Source of the DNA: Diphasiastrum complanatum
Taxonomy: Eukaryota; Streptophyta; Lycopodiopsida; Lycopodiales; Lycopodiaceae
Assembly (NCBI GenBank): GCA_029204225.1
Contig: CM055096.1
Coordinates: forward strand, 64,655,370-64,719,369
DNA length: 64,000 nt
Direction of reading: 5' to 3'
Position 1 is the stretch's first letter. The number at the start of each line of letters is the position of its first letter. The notes under the pieces were generated by a model. It was not told the origin of the DNA. It worked only from the letters and a program-made list of their open reading frames with translations, and searched no databases. This document shows, one piece after another, positions 1 to 11,892 of the stretch. The translations under genes were made by a program, and so were the position numbers.

Positions 1-722
1 ATTTTGAAAGAATCTGGATTCTCTTGGGTAGACCCAGTGTTGACTAAAAAGCAAATGACAATCAACAAGAAAACAGGGCCCATAATATGTACACAAGATT
101 TAGCAAGACAAAATACCAAATACTACAGACAAAGTGGGCTCCTTGTCTCCCCACTTTTTTGAATTCTATTGTTAATCATCTTAAACATACCAATAGCTGA
201 AATACCAAAGATAAAACCAAGATCCTCTTAGAATAGTTCAAACTTTTTTCATGATTTTCTTATAAAAGTAACCCTTATGGAGTAACAAAGTAATTAGATT
301 GCCTGAATGGTTTCCAGAAGCATCTCTACTAGTACAAAGACGAGACAACCTATAGAATTAAAAAGTGACACTCCATATTTAACAGAATCAGAAATATTTA
401 AATAAATATGAGACATGTGAATTATGTTCAAGTTGCTGCATTCTGGCTGCAGCCATTTATATGTCAACCAATAAATCTGACCTATCCTGGCTTATAGAAA
501 GGTCTAAAAAATCGCTTTATCACCACTAGTTCACATGAGACTTTAGGATATAATCCTCCACCAAAAATGCTAAGGTCTTTATATAGAAAGCTACCAAAAT
601 CAGGAAGATCAAAAACAAATAAGGCAGCAATATGTACTCTAACATGGACTAATTTATGCAATAATATGGGACAAGTACCACAAGAACTAATCTTTCCATA
701 AATTCAAATTTATAAGATAAAG
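1..722. other. AT-rich DNA, no gene seen
   Basis: No long open frame, recognisable domain, RNA gene or element terminus is visible here. Stop codons are frequent in all frames. It may be intergenic or intronic. The right boundary is the first copy of a tandem duplication. Confidence 0.5.
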
Positions 723-1236
723 AATAAAAGTTTGCTAAATGGACAAGCATCGTCAACATCAACAAATTTTGTAAATCTTTTCTTCTTTCAATTGACATTT
801 TGATTTTTGTTCTTAAGCCAACAAAAGTCAAAATGCAAAGCAATCTTTCCACCTTTCAAAGCTTTGCATATTGCCAAAAACATCTCGAATTAGCTTATCA
901 ATACAAAACTCTAAATCTTTCATATTGATTTTAGTGTATAGTGTCGTGAAGTCATAATAGGTTTGAAGAAGCATAGGTTAATAAAAGTTTGCTAAATGAA
1001 CAAGCATCGTCAACGTCAACAAATTTTGTAAATCTTTTCTTCTTTCAATTGACATTTTGATTTTTGTTCTTAAGCCAACAAAAGTCAAAATGCAAAGCAA
1101 TCTTTTCACCTTTCAAAGCTTTGCATATTGCCAAAAACATCTCGAATTAGCTTATCAATACAAAACTCTAAATCTTTCAAATTGATTTTAGTGTATAGTG
1201 TCGTGAAGTCATAATAGGTTTGAAGAAGCATAGGTT
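723..1236. repeat. 257-bp tandem direct duplication
   Basis: Two head-to-tail copies, 723-979 and 980-1236, each starting AATAAAAGTTTGCTAAATG and ending GCATAGGTT. By eye they have the same length and differ at about four positions (roughly 98% identity), all substitutions. No coding potential is evident. The junction carries no extra bases, so this looks like a simple recent segmental duplication rather than a transposon insertion. Confidence 0.93.
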
Positions 1237-2293
1237 GGGTTTTTTTCTTCTATAGTAGGCAATGAGTTGAAGAACTTTATTATTTGTATTATACCAAGAT
1301 TTGGATATCACTTAAGGCTATCAGAATGACAAAAATCTTGATGATATTTAATTACATTCATACTAGAAAGAGAACAAACGTTATGAATTCCCACTGGATA
1401 ATGGACTTCATTCAATAACAATTCCAAATAGAATTTTTTACAAACAAGTATGAAATTGTTTAACATTATCTACATACGAAATACCAAAACGTCTATGGGA
1501 TGTATGAAGAAGAACCTCCTCCTCAGTAGAAAATGAAGGGACAGGCAATAAAGCACTTCCTTTCAACACAAAAACCACACAAGTAGCTGAAGGATTTATA
1601 AAAAACAAAAGGGCATTCAGTAAAAACCTTAAACCAGCACCGCTTATTTCTTCAAAAGAGAGTAAGGGGGCACCTCCCTTGCCATTAGCATTGTTCAGTT
1701 AATGGTAACTAAAAGAATTTGCTGCCCCACTTGCTGTTGGCTAACACCTCCAAGTTTTGGGTTTCAGCTAGTGCCAACAGAATAATGTACTTTTCGCAAG
1801 AAGATAACCAGTCTGCAAGGGCACGGTTAGCAATTCAGACATGTCTCCAGCCCACCAAACTGGCACTAGAAGCACACTCGCATGTGCGAGTGCTTTGAGC
1901 ACTGCCCAATGAATATTCCTTATGTGCCAAATGTTCATTGGAACAAAACCCACCCATGCAAGGGTACGTCTATGGTATGAAACTGAATGATTTGTTCAAA
2001 CAGAACTTTGCATTGCCCTCACCATATAGAAGCCGTACGCGCATGGCCCTCCAGTCATCTCGCAGGTGGAGACTGTTTCCATTTCTTTCACAAATGTGAA
2101 AGATCAATAATTGTTAATCTATACAATCAAGTCTTGTCGAATTGTTGTTTTGGTAATGAGATAGAAGCCAAAGACCCACCATGTGTCAACTGAGAAGGCT
2201 TTAAAAGAACTTTAAACTGGTAAGCAGCCGGGGTTCAAAGCTGGTTTCCAGCTTTTGTGTCTCTAAGATGCTGAGGCCCTCGATGCAAGGGAC

Positions 2294-2359
<66 letters not shown>

Positions 2360-3232
2360 ATACAGTAGTTTCTAACCAGTTTAGGGTTTATTGTGATGGG
2401 ACATCAACCTGGTTAACACTCACCCAATTACTAACTGCAGGTAGGGCAGCAATCCACCTTTAACACTAACCAATTGCCAGCACTAACGTAGCGGCAAGTA
2501 GGGCTTTCCCCCTAAGCACACATACAAACGCCCTAAACCCTCTGAGCTCTCTCTCTCTCTATGGACTTAGTCTAGAGCCAAAAAATATCCCGTCAATGAA
2601 CTATCTGCCTGTCAACCTAACAACTCAAACTTGGAAGTGACTTGCACATACAAGGCATTCGAAGAATGCAAACACTTAAGCCAGAGAAAAGCAACCCACA
2701 AAACTAGTGTACACGCAAATGAACGTTGGAACTGCACATATTAGGACCTGCGAAGTTGTAGATCAAGTCAGGTAGAATACAGAGAAGCCAAGAACTAAAA
2801 TTTGAGAGGCGAACTGGGGAGCGTAATGTTAAGTTTGCACGTACAACTCTAACATAAAACATAAACGCGAAAAAATAAGCCAAAAAACGTTAACCAGCAA
2901 AAATTAGTGTCATAAAATCGGACTTTGAATAAGCATACATCAAGGGCCTCGAAGTTCTAGATCAAGTATACTAGACGTGATAAAAATAGGTAAAACTGTG
3001 AGCAAAAGCAAAATTCTAGTCTCAGGAAAATTTGGGCTAAAATGCGACCAAGCATTAACCATTAAAAGAATCTAAGTCTAAATTACAGTAAGGATGTACA
3101 CCACCAAATATCGAATCGCCGATCAAACAAGCTTTTTCAAACTGTTGATCCAAAGCTAGGAAAAGAAATAATATACTCCCTCACCCTTAATGCAGAATAA
3201 GAACAGAACATGACGCCACAAAAAGCTTAAAC
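1237..3232. other. non-coding, contains microsatellites
   Basis: No gene can be supported. Small short-range repeats occur, including a hairpin-like CACTCGCATGTGCGAGTG near 1874 and a variant of the TTTCACAC/GTGTGAAA motif at 2086-2101. If the exon candidate at 3233-3289 is real, this stretch would be its first intron on the minus strand. Confidence 0.4.
2294..2353. repeat. compound (CT)n-(AC)n microsatellite
   Basis: An uninterrupted CT run at 2294-2320 passes directly into an AC run at 2321-2353. Both halves are pure, so length polymorphism between individuals is likely. Confidence 0.97.
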
Positions 3233-3289
3233 CTTATTCCTCTGAATAGAAGCGAAACTAGATTCTTGCATCCATTTGCGAGATCCCAT
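3233..3289 (-). other. possible first coding exon (weak)
   Basis: On the minus strand an ATG at 3289 opens 19 codons (MGSRKWMQESSFASIQRNK) and ends exactly at AAG|GTTTAAG, a plausible 5' splice site in phase 0. Upstream lies a purine-rich GAAGAGGAAG leader (3460-3512 on the opposite strand) and a GC-rich block, which resembles a plant 5' UTR and promoter. No downstream exon was found, and I recognise no family. This may be a chance frame. Confidence 0.2.
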
Positions 3290-3459
3290 CTTACGAACAT
3301 ACAGCAAGTCATGGTTCGCAGTAAAACAGATGGTAGAAAGATGAAGAGCGGCCTACTTCTGGTGCAGAAGAAGCGTTTGCCGTGATCTGATATGTAAGGT
3401 GTTCGCTGTAGCTCTCAACCTGCAACACAAGCATACACAAACCCTCGCTGCTGCTGCCT

Positions 3460-3512
3460 TCTTCTCTTCTCTTCTCTTCTTCTTCTTCTTCCTCTTCCTC
3501 TTCCTCTTCCTC
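3460..3512. repeat. pyrimidine-rich low-complexity tract
   Basis: CTTCTCTTCT passing into (CTT)n and (CCTCTT)n. The arginine/lysine-rich frames on the opposite strand are a by-product of this tract and are not treated as genes. GAAGAA leaders are common in plant 5' UTRs, which is compatible with the exon candidate at 3233-3289. Confidence 0.85.
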
Positions 3513-3654
3513 CCTCGAGATCCCCTTTTGTAAGCAGTTTGCATAAGGGCTGCCCTCCGCCCAAAGGCACTCTCAGTCTGGCCGTCGGGTGTGACCCGCC
3601 GGGGGGTGTCCTTAAATCGGGTGAGGTGAAGGAGGCATGCCTTGGCCGGCACTG

Positions 3655-3797
3655 ATTATTTTTTGTGGTATTAAATTTCATGGGGATGGGGGGAGGGAGG
3701 ACATCTTTGAAGCCAAGGTCCTTCTTATGGTGTTATTTTTTGTGGTAAATTTTATGGGGACGGCGGGATGGCTTCTTCTGAAGCCGAGTTCCTTCTA
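3655..3797. repeat. diverged tandem pair, about 70 bp each
   Basis: Segments 3655-3726 and 3732-3797 share the order TTTTTTGTGGTA, ATGGGGA, GGGA, TTCTGAAGCC or TTTGAAGCC, and TTCCTTCT. The copies differ by several substitutions and short indels, so this is an older duplication than the one at 723-1236. The region is purine-rich on the plus strand and lies just beyond a GC-rich block. No coding function is inferred. Confidence 0.6.
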
Positions 3798-6700
3798 TCT
3801 TCTGCTCGGCCTTGAATCTAAATGACGTTGTTCTCATGTGAGAGCAGTTTTAACCTAACAAATCAAGAATTGCCATGTGGCTATAATGCTCGAGAAATGA
3901 TGTGGCAAAAGTCTCACAAATATTCCATAAGTATAACATCTATTGTCCACCATTACAATACGTAGGTGTTTCTTTCAAATGCGTGATGAGGTGATGTTTT
4001 AAGCCCTTGCCACACCCCACACCCCAAAGAAAAAAATTATCGTGCAACCTTATGTATGGGATAGAGTTAGCGAAGGAAATTAATTTGCGCTTTGGTTCAA
4101 ATGCCATTTGGGCAAGCCCGCATCTCCTAGGCACCATCGGACTAATATCAATGTTTCAGCCCACCGACTGTGCCACCCACATGTCGTAGGCTTGGCTCAC
4201 CCACTAAAAATTTGAAAGCTTCATCACACAACATGTGGAGAATCTTTCCTTTTTATCCCATAATGGTTGTTTAACATTTCAATTTATTGCATATATATAC
4301 ATTATCTTTTACATTTTTGTCAAAACACCCATGGGTGCAGCTACAATATTTTCTATTAACATGTCAAGCCCAATCCACTAGAGCAATCTTGTTAAGTGAC
4401 AACAAGGAGAGGGGAGATCTCTATACAAGATCCTTTTGTGCAACGAAATTATCATGGGGGTAAAATTCAAGTCAAGATTGTGAAACGTGACTAATCACAC
4501 AACCTTTCACACAAGAGCTGTAAAATTTTTGTCGGTGTTCATTCCCAATGTGAAAGGGTCGAGATTGTAACACGTGGCAAATTACATAAACTTATGTACA
4601 AAAGCTTGCATAAATTACACAACCTTCAAAGATTCAAGTGACAGATTGAGTAAGATTAGTCATCTTATTGTTGCCTCCTTGGTGAGGTCATTATAAACTC
4701 TTCAACAAAAATCAAGGCTTTGATTTCACATGGATGAAAGGGCCACAAGAAAAGACATATTCTCCATATAATGATGACTTTTAAGTTTTTTCTTGAGATT
4801 CTTTAAAAAAAAAATTGAACAAACCTTTCGTCTGGAACATAAGTTACGTTCAACATTTTACTTCATGTCGTGCAGACCAGCATATGATTGATATACAAAC
4901 AAAATGTTTTTTAGTTACATTAAGTTTGGTAGGATATTCAAAGGATTATAATCCTTGAGTTCCACCACATTAAGTAGTATTTGATAAGCTCATATTCATA
5001 ATCTAAGAAACTATAAAAATGTTCGATAGTTATATCTCATGAGTGCCCGTTAGAACTAAGTGGTACTTAACCTATTTATGAATATATAATGCCACCTTCA
5101 CACTAAAACTCCTAGCTAGGGTGGAGCGAGGCCCAAAGAAATAGTTAATATGAAAAGTCTTTGAAAATTTTGAACTTTTTAGTTATGGGAGGTAGATATA
5201 AAATTGTTTCATTTTGATTTGTTTCTTGAATTGCCAGCATGCTAGGTATTTCTAGCCACCGACAAATACAATACCTAGAGAATTTCAACTAGCAAAAGTT
5301 CAGACTTTAAAGACTTAGAATACAAGATTATTCAAAAATCGACAAGCGTGAAAATTGTAGGATATTTGTGGGGAGAGGGTTCAAGAGAGGTTTCTCGGAC
5401 ACTACTCCAAGGCCCAGAATGCAAGATCTTATACTATATAGTTGCAAAATGTATAGCCAAATAGCTCACACCATGAACAATGGGCTATCCCATGCTACAA
5501 TTCATGACACATTCATAGAGTTGCGTCATAATGCATGTGGTTGCATAACTACACATCTTAAAAAGATGTCAAAAGTCAAAAAATACACATATTTATGAGC
5601 TTGCTTCTCACTCATCGAAATGAGAGAAGGTAGAACTACATGGTCCACCACTTTTGGATGTGCACGTCTAGCAAGATTTTGGACTTTTAGAATGAGCAAG
5701 AACGAGGTTTTTGGATGTGCATGACATTTAGGGGCCAACCCATGGTGAAAGGGTTTATCTAACCCACGGATTACGGTACCCTTCATTTTGATATATTTCC
5801 TCTTATGTTGGCTCTTCTCCCACAAACAATGTCTCTTCAATTTACTTTGGCCGCCTTTTTGTTCTATGCAAAAAGGAATAAACCTAGATGTGTCAAGATT
5901 GGCAAAACAATGTCCAACCATGAAACTAGTGAGATGCACATCAACAATGCAATGCAATGATTCTCAAAACACTAAAGAGATTCAAATAAGTTTGATGACC
6001 TATTTTCAACACATAAAAATGATAAAAACGAGAGAATGAAGTACTTTGATTCATGCACAAAAGTTAGGTTCACTATACAAGGCTAGAGGAAGGAAATAGT
6101 AGGCAATGTAGACATCAATCTTCCTCTTTGAATATCACCGCCAAAATCAACAACCGAATATACAACTAACATAAAGAGTAAATGATTAGCTATTTATAGC
6201 CTTAGTAGGCCACACTAGGGTTTTCAAAGTTAGGGTTCCATGCCCTAAATCTCAACCATCCAACATTTATATGTCTAGATTGACTAGTTTTAGTATTATC
6301 AAACTAGTTATGCTAGAAATGAAAAATAATAAGCAAATGGTAAATAAACCAATTCAAAAACCATCCTCTTTGTGCTCTTCTCCTTTTATCTAAGCCTAAA
6401 ATTTAAGTTATATCCTTTGATGTTCCTCCAGGAACCATGCCAAGAACTCTAGCTGCCAAGTTTTTCCATATATTTTTCCTTTTCAATAACCAATTTTTCA
6501 CACTAGATTTTTGCATGATTTGAACACCAAAACCAAAGATAACCTTGAAGTTTTGGATTTTACGAATCCTTGTATTTAACATATCATGAATAAAAAATCA
6601 TTCTTTATCCCAAAGCTTTGACTAAGATCATACAAGATTTTATCAATATTGATTTTCCTATGTAGAGTGAAAATAGTGTCATCACCATGAAACAATTGTA

Positions 6701-7927
6701 AGATAACTTGAAGTGGAAAGGATGAAAATGAATGCACAACCATGTCTTTGAAACCCTTTTGAGTCCAGCTAAACCTTTGTAATGATGAAACTCATATCCA
6801 TCATGCACTTGAACTCAAACTTGGTAGATGACAAAAAACTTGTATCTCCCTTCTGTGATTTCCAAGGTCCAACTCCATCTTCCTCAAGCAATGCACATGC
6901 ACTTGTTGTCTTCCTTTTCACATTTGCAAAGAGCAATAGTGATGCTCTTTGCCAAAGACCAAAAAACCTCACTAGGATTTTGCATAACATGACACAATGG
7001 TTAAGTTTGATAAACATAAACCAAATGAGGCTCTCAAAATGGTTTTCATAAAGAATATTGTTCTTCAAGAATGATTCATTATCCTCTATAGACCTCACAA
7101 CTAGCACCCATAGATAGATCAAAGCAACTATCCATGCTTGACCTGTTAAGGATATATTTTGCATATTTTACTTATTATTAAAAGTAAAAATAGCATGGTG
7201 ATTCTTACATATTCCCCAAATATGATGAAAATGTAAGACAATGTGTTCCCCCCCCCCAAGTCCACAAACCAATGAAGAGATAGCATGACCACCAACATGC
7301 AAAGAATAGAGACAATGTTGATTCTAAATGAACTTGAGAGTACATGAGATCGCAAGAGTAGAATGATCACCAAAATTTCCTGCATACCACCTCTTGAATG
7401 CTAGTCCGAGTCTTTCCAAACCATCGTTGATTAGATCTTTGATCACCACCAATCGCATGACAAGATCTTCCTCTTTTTGGTCCACACCAAGATCCACCAA
7501 ATACCTATCATTAGTAGAATACTCGAAATAGAAGCCACCACATAAAGATTAGTAGAAAACAATTCTTTGCTCTAGAGATGACCAGCATGAGGTACCTCAT
7601 CCTATTCTCTCGATTTACCATAGCTATGTTCATAAAGAACAAGTATGAAGCATTCAACTGTTTCAGAGAATATAAACAGTTTGATAAAACTCAAATGTTG
7701 AAACATGTCAACTGAGATGTCGTCTTCCTTGAAGACCAATTCTATGATTTTAAGTAGAAGCAGCAAATGTAGGAGTTTGTTCCAACAACTCCATTTACCA
7801 TTGATAGGTATGGACTTGAGACTGTTCAACCACAATCGGAAGATATCCTTGTCATTCACCCAGGAGAAACATCTGCTCAGGGACCTACAATTTGAAGATC
7901 TCTTAACCTGATCGTTTTGTCCCTCAA
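3798..7927. other. AT-rich DNA, no supported gene
   Basis: Several frames of 60-143 codons exist on both strands (for example minus 5526-5957 and minus 6769-7164), but none shows a recognisable domain, conserved motif or plausible exon structure. They are AT-rich, low in typical protein composition, and mostly overlap antisense frames. I treat them as chance or as unrecognisable decayed repeats. Confidence 0.45.
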
Positions 7928-8340
7928 GCGTTAATTAGTCAAGATGAACCTGCCACTTTTGCAGAAGCATTGTCAATGTCAGATGCAGACAGATGCCATG
8001 GACACTGAGTACAGCTCATTGATGAAGAACAAGAACTAGAATCTTGTTAATCATCATGCAAGTACAAAACTAATTGACACTAAGTGGATATTCAAACTAA
8101 AGCTTAAGCCAGATGGATCAATATCCAAATGGAAAGCACGATTGGTGGTTAAAGGAGCAAGTTTACATAATAGATTACATTGACACTTTCAGTCCAGTGG
8201 TGAAGCATCAATCTATTCGAACCTTGCTGGCTATAGCTGCTGCAGAGGATCTGGAAATTCATCAGATGGACATTTAGACAGCATTCCTTCACAAATATAT
8301 ACAAGAAGACAAATTCATTTATCAACCAGAAGGTTACGTG
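7928..8340 (+). pseudogene. Ty1/Copia reverse transcriptase remnant
   Basis: Translation across frames gives the N-terminal part of a Copia reverse transcriptase: an EYSSLMKNK segment, then LIDTKWIFKLKLKPDGSISK, KARLVVKGA, then after a frame change DTFSPVVKHQSIRTLLAIAA, EDLEIHQMD and TAFLHKY, ending QPEGYV. These match the conserved block preceding the YVDD catalytic motif, which is absent because the fragment stops where an LTR begins. It contains frameshifts and in-frame stops. The TAG at 8275-8277 replaces the glutamine of the conserved DIQTAFL motif, and another TAG stands where tryptophan is usual. This is a dead fragment, probably interrupted by the following element. Confidence 0.85.
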
Positions 8341-8991
8341 TGAAAATTGTCAACATTTCCTAGCTAGTTTGAGGCTTAAATTGGCAATTTTTGTACATAG
8401 TTTTGGATCTAGCATTTCACACATGTGAAAGAGTCCTAGATACCTTTATTTTAGTATATATTTCATGTTGAATATGTCTTAAACTCCAAGACCTTCGAAA
8501 TGACACCAAAATCATGTTATTTGGACATATAGGCCAAAATTGGCTATTTTAGGCTACTGGTGCCCTAACTTTGGGTCCTAGGTTCTAGAGAGAGGAGAGA
8601 GAGTCATCTCTCTCCCTATATTAGGCTGAAATTCGTGGAGAATGGGTTGGAGAAACTTATTGTATTGTTGAGAGAGATCAATAGATCATTGTCACAGTTT
8701 CTTCCTCCATTGAGAGCATTGCTTTGTGTATTGTCTTCAAGCTTTTGTGTATGATCTAAAGAGGTTTCCATAGATGGTAGGATACTATTGTAGGGCTGGT
8801 ATCTGTTGTTTTTGGCTGCCATCAGTACCTTTTATTAGTTTCTTTTGTCTCTTGAATGCTTTGTCAAGTTCATGTGAATCAAAGGTAGCATTAGGATGCT
8901 TTGCCATTTCTAGCTTTTGTAGCTTGTTGTGCAAAGATCTTAGCCAAGTATTTTGGGAGTTTGGATCCATTCAAGATCCACTTTTTTTACA
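8341..8991 (+). repeat. LTR, family X
   Basis: Begins TGTGAAAATTGTCAAC just after the RT remnant and ends TTTTTTTACA, immediately followed by a primer-binding site, so the TG...CA borders fit a 5' LTR. It contains TTTCACACATGTGAAA at 8415-8430. No second copy of family X is in the window, so the left border is inferred from the break in the RT homology and could shift by two bases. Confidence 0.6.
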
Positions 8992-9003
8992 TGGTATCAG
9001 AGC
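8992..9003 (+). other. primer-binding site (tRNA-iMet)
   Basis: TGGTATCAGAGC, the complement of the 3' end of plant initiator tRNA-Met, directly abuts the end of LTR X. This is the usual primer site of plant Copia elements. Confidence 0.9.
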
Positions 9004-10150
9004 TAGTTGGCTGCTATTTCTAGTAAGGTTTCCATTTATGGTGATATTTGGATGTTTGATCAAGTTCTAGCATGATTATGCATTGCATTGTTGATCAAAT
9101 CTTACTAACCTTTGTTTTGTGAGTTGAACTTGTGGATCAAAAGCATATTTCAGGTCTATTGAAGATTAGAGGTTGAAAAGAAGCTATTTTGGATTTGATC
9201 ATAACACCTAATCATTTGTTGATTGTGAGGCTTGTGCATATTCAATACTAACAATGTTCTGTTCAATGTATTGTTGACAATCTCCACTTCTATGGATGAA
9301 CACTCTCCTTTGTGGATGAACACTCTCCTTAAGTGGATGAACCTTCTCCTTAAGTGGATGACAAATACTCTTTGAATGATTTTGTATTTCTCCAAAAGGC
9401 TGAGCAAAGCTCCCACTTGGATGAAAGATCCCCTTTTGTGTGAATAGATTGTCAACAATCTTTTGCATAAAATTTTGGTGTACTTTGTTGAGCATGTAAG
9501 TAATTCTCCTAATGTAATTTGATTGGAGCATTTGCTGGAAGGTTTTAACCATTATGCAAATGTGTTTTCAGGTTCTTAAAGCTTGAGGAACATTCTCATG
9601 TGAAGTGATCTTAGATCTACATCTAAACACCAAGATTTGACAAGCTAGTGAAGCTAGTCTTGTGATTCACTAAGTGTGTTCTTTCATTCACCTCTAAAGC
9701 TTGTAATTATCACTTGCTAGAGTTTATAAACTTTTAGAAGTGTGGTTTACATGTGGTTTTACAGGTTGAATCAATATCTTAGTGTGTTGATCATATGTTG
9801 ATCAAGTTTGTTCAATTCTAGGTATTCTTGGCAGCCTAGTCTTTTGTATTTTCTAAGAATGCAAGTAACTCTTCACACCATAACTTGATTTGGTCACTTG
9901 TTGCAAAGTTTGAGAGCTTAAGCAAGAGTGTGTTCAGGTTGGTTTGAGTTTGTAATCCATGCTTAGTGTGTGCAAAGTGTTGCATGTGTTTTCAATCTTC
10001 CTTTCTATGCTTGGAAACCAACCAGGTTCAAGATAGAAGTGTTTTAGGGTCCTAGATCTTCTAAGATCTCCTTATCCATCATTTGTTGAGAGGAAAGTGA
10101 GTGCTAGGTGCATTAGGACAGAGCCTAAAAGATAAAGAATCATTATATTC
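9004..10150 (+). other. untranslated leader of the element
   Basis: About 1.15 kb between primer site and gag, without a long plus-strand frame. It contains a minisatellite at 9292-9362. Such long leaders usually hold packaging and dimerisation signals, but I cannot point to one. Confidence 0.6.
9292..9362. repeat. 21-bp minisatellite in the leader
   Basis: About 3.4 units of GTGGATGAACACTCTCCTTAA (first unit 20 bp, with ATGG at its start; third unit with one change), followed by a partial unit. It lies inside the leader, where it could act as a repeated structural or binding element, or be neutral slippage. Confidence 0.9.
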
Positions 10151-10801
10151 ATGGCTTCTAATGGTGGGATCATGTTAGAAACTAATGATAGGCTGAGTTC
10201 ATCAAACTACTCTACCTGGAAAGTGAGGATGGAATCCTTACTTGAGTTGAATGAACTCATGGACATAGTTGCAAGAACTGAAGAGAGACCACCCATAGCT
10301 CAAGAGCAACAAAGGTTTGATAAAAAGGCCAAAAGGGCTCTTCATATCATTAAAATGAATGTTACCAATGAACTTCTCAAGGAAGTTGGTAATAGTCAAA
10401 GTGCAAGTGAGGCATGGAATGCCTTGAAGAAGCTCTTTGAATCAAAGTCCACATCTAGGGTATTGACCCTAAGGAGGCAAATATTTTCTAGTAGACAAAG
10501 AGAGGGTGAAAGTGCTCATGCATTTGTCTTGAGTGAGGAAGATCTCAAGTTAAAAGGGAGAGATGAATGTGAAGTGTTCAAAGTAGGATGTACTTTGAAT
10601 GATGCTTTTGTGAATGATAGTGAGGGTTCATTATCATTACCTATATCATTGATTAGAAGTCCAGGTTTGACAAGAAAAAGTACATCAATCATTCTTATGT
10701 TGAAGGAACTATGTATTTTTTCATGGCTTCTAATGTTCGAGATTCTTCCATTTCTTATGATGCAACTATCAAGAGGGAGATTGCTAACTTTTGTGGTGTG
10801 A
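10151..10801 (+). CDS. Copia gag (UBN2-type), fused to unknown C-terminus
   Basis: Starts at ATG 10151 (MASNGGIMLETNDRLSSSNY). Residues 1-130 match the Copia gag family: YSTWKVRMESLLE, then KKAKRALHIIKMNVTNELLK and a WNALKKLFESKSTSRVLTLRRQ block. The same family, with MNVTNELLK, occurs in Copia D at 47692-48256. After about residue 130 the frame leaves gag, with no zinc knuckle, and runs into the first copy of the duplicated unit (FKVGCTLNDAFVNDSEGSLS). Gag forms the particle. Here only the N-terminal half survives, so packaging function is doubtful. Confidence 0.75.
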   Translation: MASNGGIMLETNDRLSSSNYSTWKVRMESLLELNELMDIVARTEERPPIAQEQQRFDKKAKRALHIIKMNVTNELLKEVGNSQSASEAWNALKKLFESKSTSRVLTLRRQIFSSRQREGESAHAFVLSEEDLKLKGRDECEVFKVGCTLNDAFVNDSEGSLSLPISLIRSPGLTRKSTSIILMLKELCIFSWLLMFEILPFLMMQLSRGRLLTFVV

Positions 10802-11892
10802 TCATTAAGAGGGAGTCTTGTGAAGGAAAGGGAAAAGGAAGAGTGACTCTTGGGAAGATTCAAGGCATGGATCTTACATCTCTTCATCAACTCAAAGGTT
10901 GCTATGATTGTGGTGGAGTGTTCATGCATGATCAAGATGGCAAAAGGTTGGATGAAGAAGACTACATGGAGCAACTCAAGTGGCAATTTCTCCAAGGCAA
11001 GAAAGATCTCATTGGAGAGCTCATTGAGGTCTGGTTTGAGCTCAAATGGACTGGTTTGATTAGGTTTGATACTCAACTTCATCTACTCTACTTCATGTTG
11101 GATAGAATTGTAGAAATCTATCTTTTGGTTTATGATGGTGACATTGTTATCACTAACTATAGTGAAAGGTTGAAATCAAGCAATGATGAGATCTTGTGGG
11201 ATGTTAATCATGTGTTTAAGAGGGAGTATATTCAGAGGTTCAGATCTGAAGATGTTTATAAATGCAAAGTCCTTGATGTTTTATTGGAAGATCAAGATGT
11301 TGATCTTGAATTTCTACATCAACACCAAGAGGCAAGTAGCAATTGGAAGCTAGTCAAAAGCATCAAAGGGGAGCCACATGGGCAAACCATTTTGGATATG
11401 TTTTTACAGGTTCTTGAAGGTTCAAGTAAGGTTCTTGGAGCAGCAAGGAAGTGTCCTTTTACTCTACCTTATTTGTTTAATCTCATGTATGAACATTGTC
11501 ATGTCAATGTGTTGGAATTGTCAAAATTCAATGAAACTAGTTCCATAGTTTTGCATCCTTTGGATATTGGAGATGGAATAGTTATCATTGTTGGCTCTTA
11601 TGATCAAGCACATTCATTCATTCAATGAAAGATATTGAAGTGGTCAATATGTTTACTTTTGGGCAAAGTTCAAGATCTAGCATCCTAGTGTTGGCAAATT
11701 GGCAAATTGTTGACAATGTAGGATCAAGGGTTGTATGCAAATCTTGTGGAGATACTTCAAGTATTTCAAGTTCAGGTTTTGCTCATTCAAATGGAGCAGA
11801 GAACACATCATTTCGGCATTCATTCACTCAAGGGCTTTCATGGATTGGAGATCTACAAAGGCAAGGTGGTGATGGAGGTTCATTCATGGAGA
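10546..11892 (+). repeat. internal unit, copy 1
   Basis: Directly repeated at 12013-13494. Shared landmarks in order: TTCAAAGTAGG.TGTACTTTG, AATGATAGTGAGG, ATTAAGAGGGAG, GGCATGGATCT, GATCAAGATGGCAAAAG, GACTACATGGAGCAA, CTACTCTACTTCATG, AAGTAAGGT, and GATGGAGG.TCATTCATGGAG at the end. The copies differ by many substitutions and some insertions, so the duplication is old. Confidence 0.88.
10711..11628 (+). CDS. 305-codon frame, decayed RT-like segment
   Basis: Open from ATG 10711 through most of unit copy 1. Residues about 95-170 resemble, in compressed form, the middle of a Copia reverse transcriptase: LIGELIEV..ELKWTGLIRFD resembles the LYGLKQA region, YFMLDR..EIYLLVYDGDIVITN resembles the DGKF..LLLYVDDI region. 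The catalytic YVDD is replaced by YDGD (11131-11142), so polymerase activity is not expected. The rest (GKIQGMDLTSLHQLK, DQDGKRLDEEDYMEQL, EGSSKVLGAARKCPF) matches nothing I know. That a frame this long stays open while catalytic residues are gone is odd. It may be chance in AT-poor codons or a reused protein. Confidence 0.4.
   Translation: MYFFMASNVRDSSISYDATIKREIANFCGVIIKRESCEGKGKGRVTLGKIQGMDLTSLHQLKGCYDCGGVFMHDQDGKRLDEEDYMEQLKWQFLQGKKDLIGELIEVWFELKWTGLIRFDTQLHLLYFMLDRIVEIYLLVYDGDIVITNYSERLKSSNDEILWDVNHVFKREYIQRFRSEDVYKCKVLDVLLEDQDVDLEFLHQHQEASSNWKLVKSIKGEPHGQTILDMFLQVLEGSSKVLGAARKCPFTLPYLFNLMYEHCHVNVLELSKFNETSSIVLHPLDIGDGIVIIVGSYDQAHSFIQ

Noticed and set aside
3353-3681. Arg/Lys-rich proteins on the minus strand
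   Set aside because: Composition comes from the GAAGAGGAAG tract, with two overlapping frames of equal length and no conserved domain. More likely leader sequence.
5526-5957. 143-codon minus-strand frame
   Set aside because: Longest frame in the 3.8-7.9 kb stretch, but no domain, an overlapping opposite frame and no splice or promoter context. Not called as a gene.
9208-9552. His/Pro-repeat proteins antisense to the leader
   Set aside because: They read through the 21-bp minisatellite on the opposite strand and have no other support.
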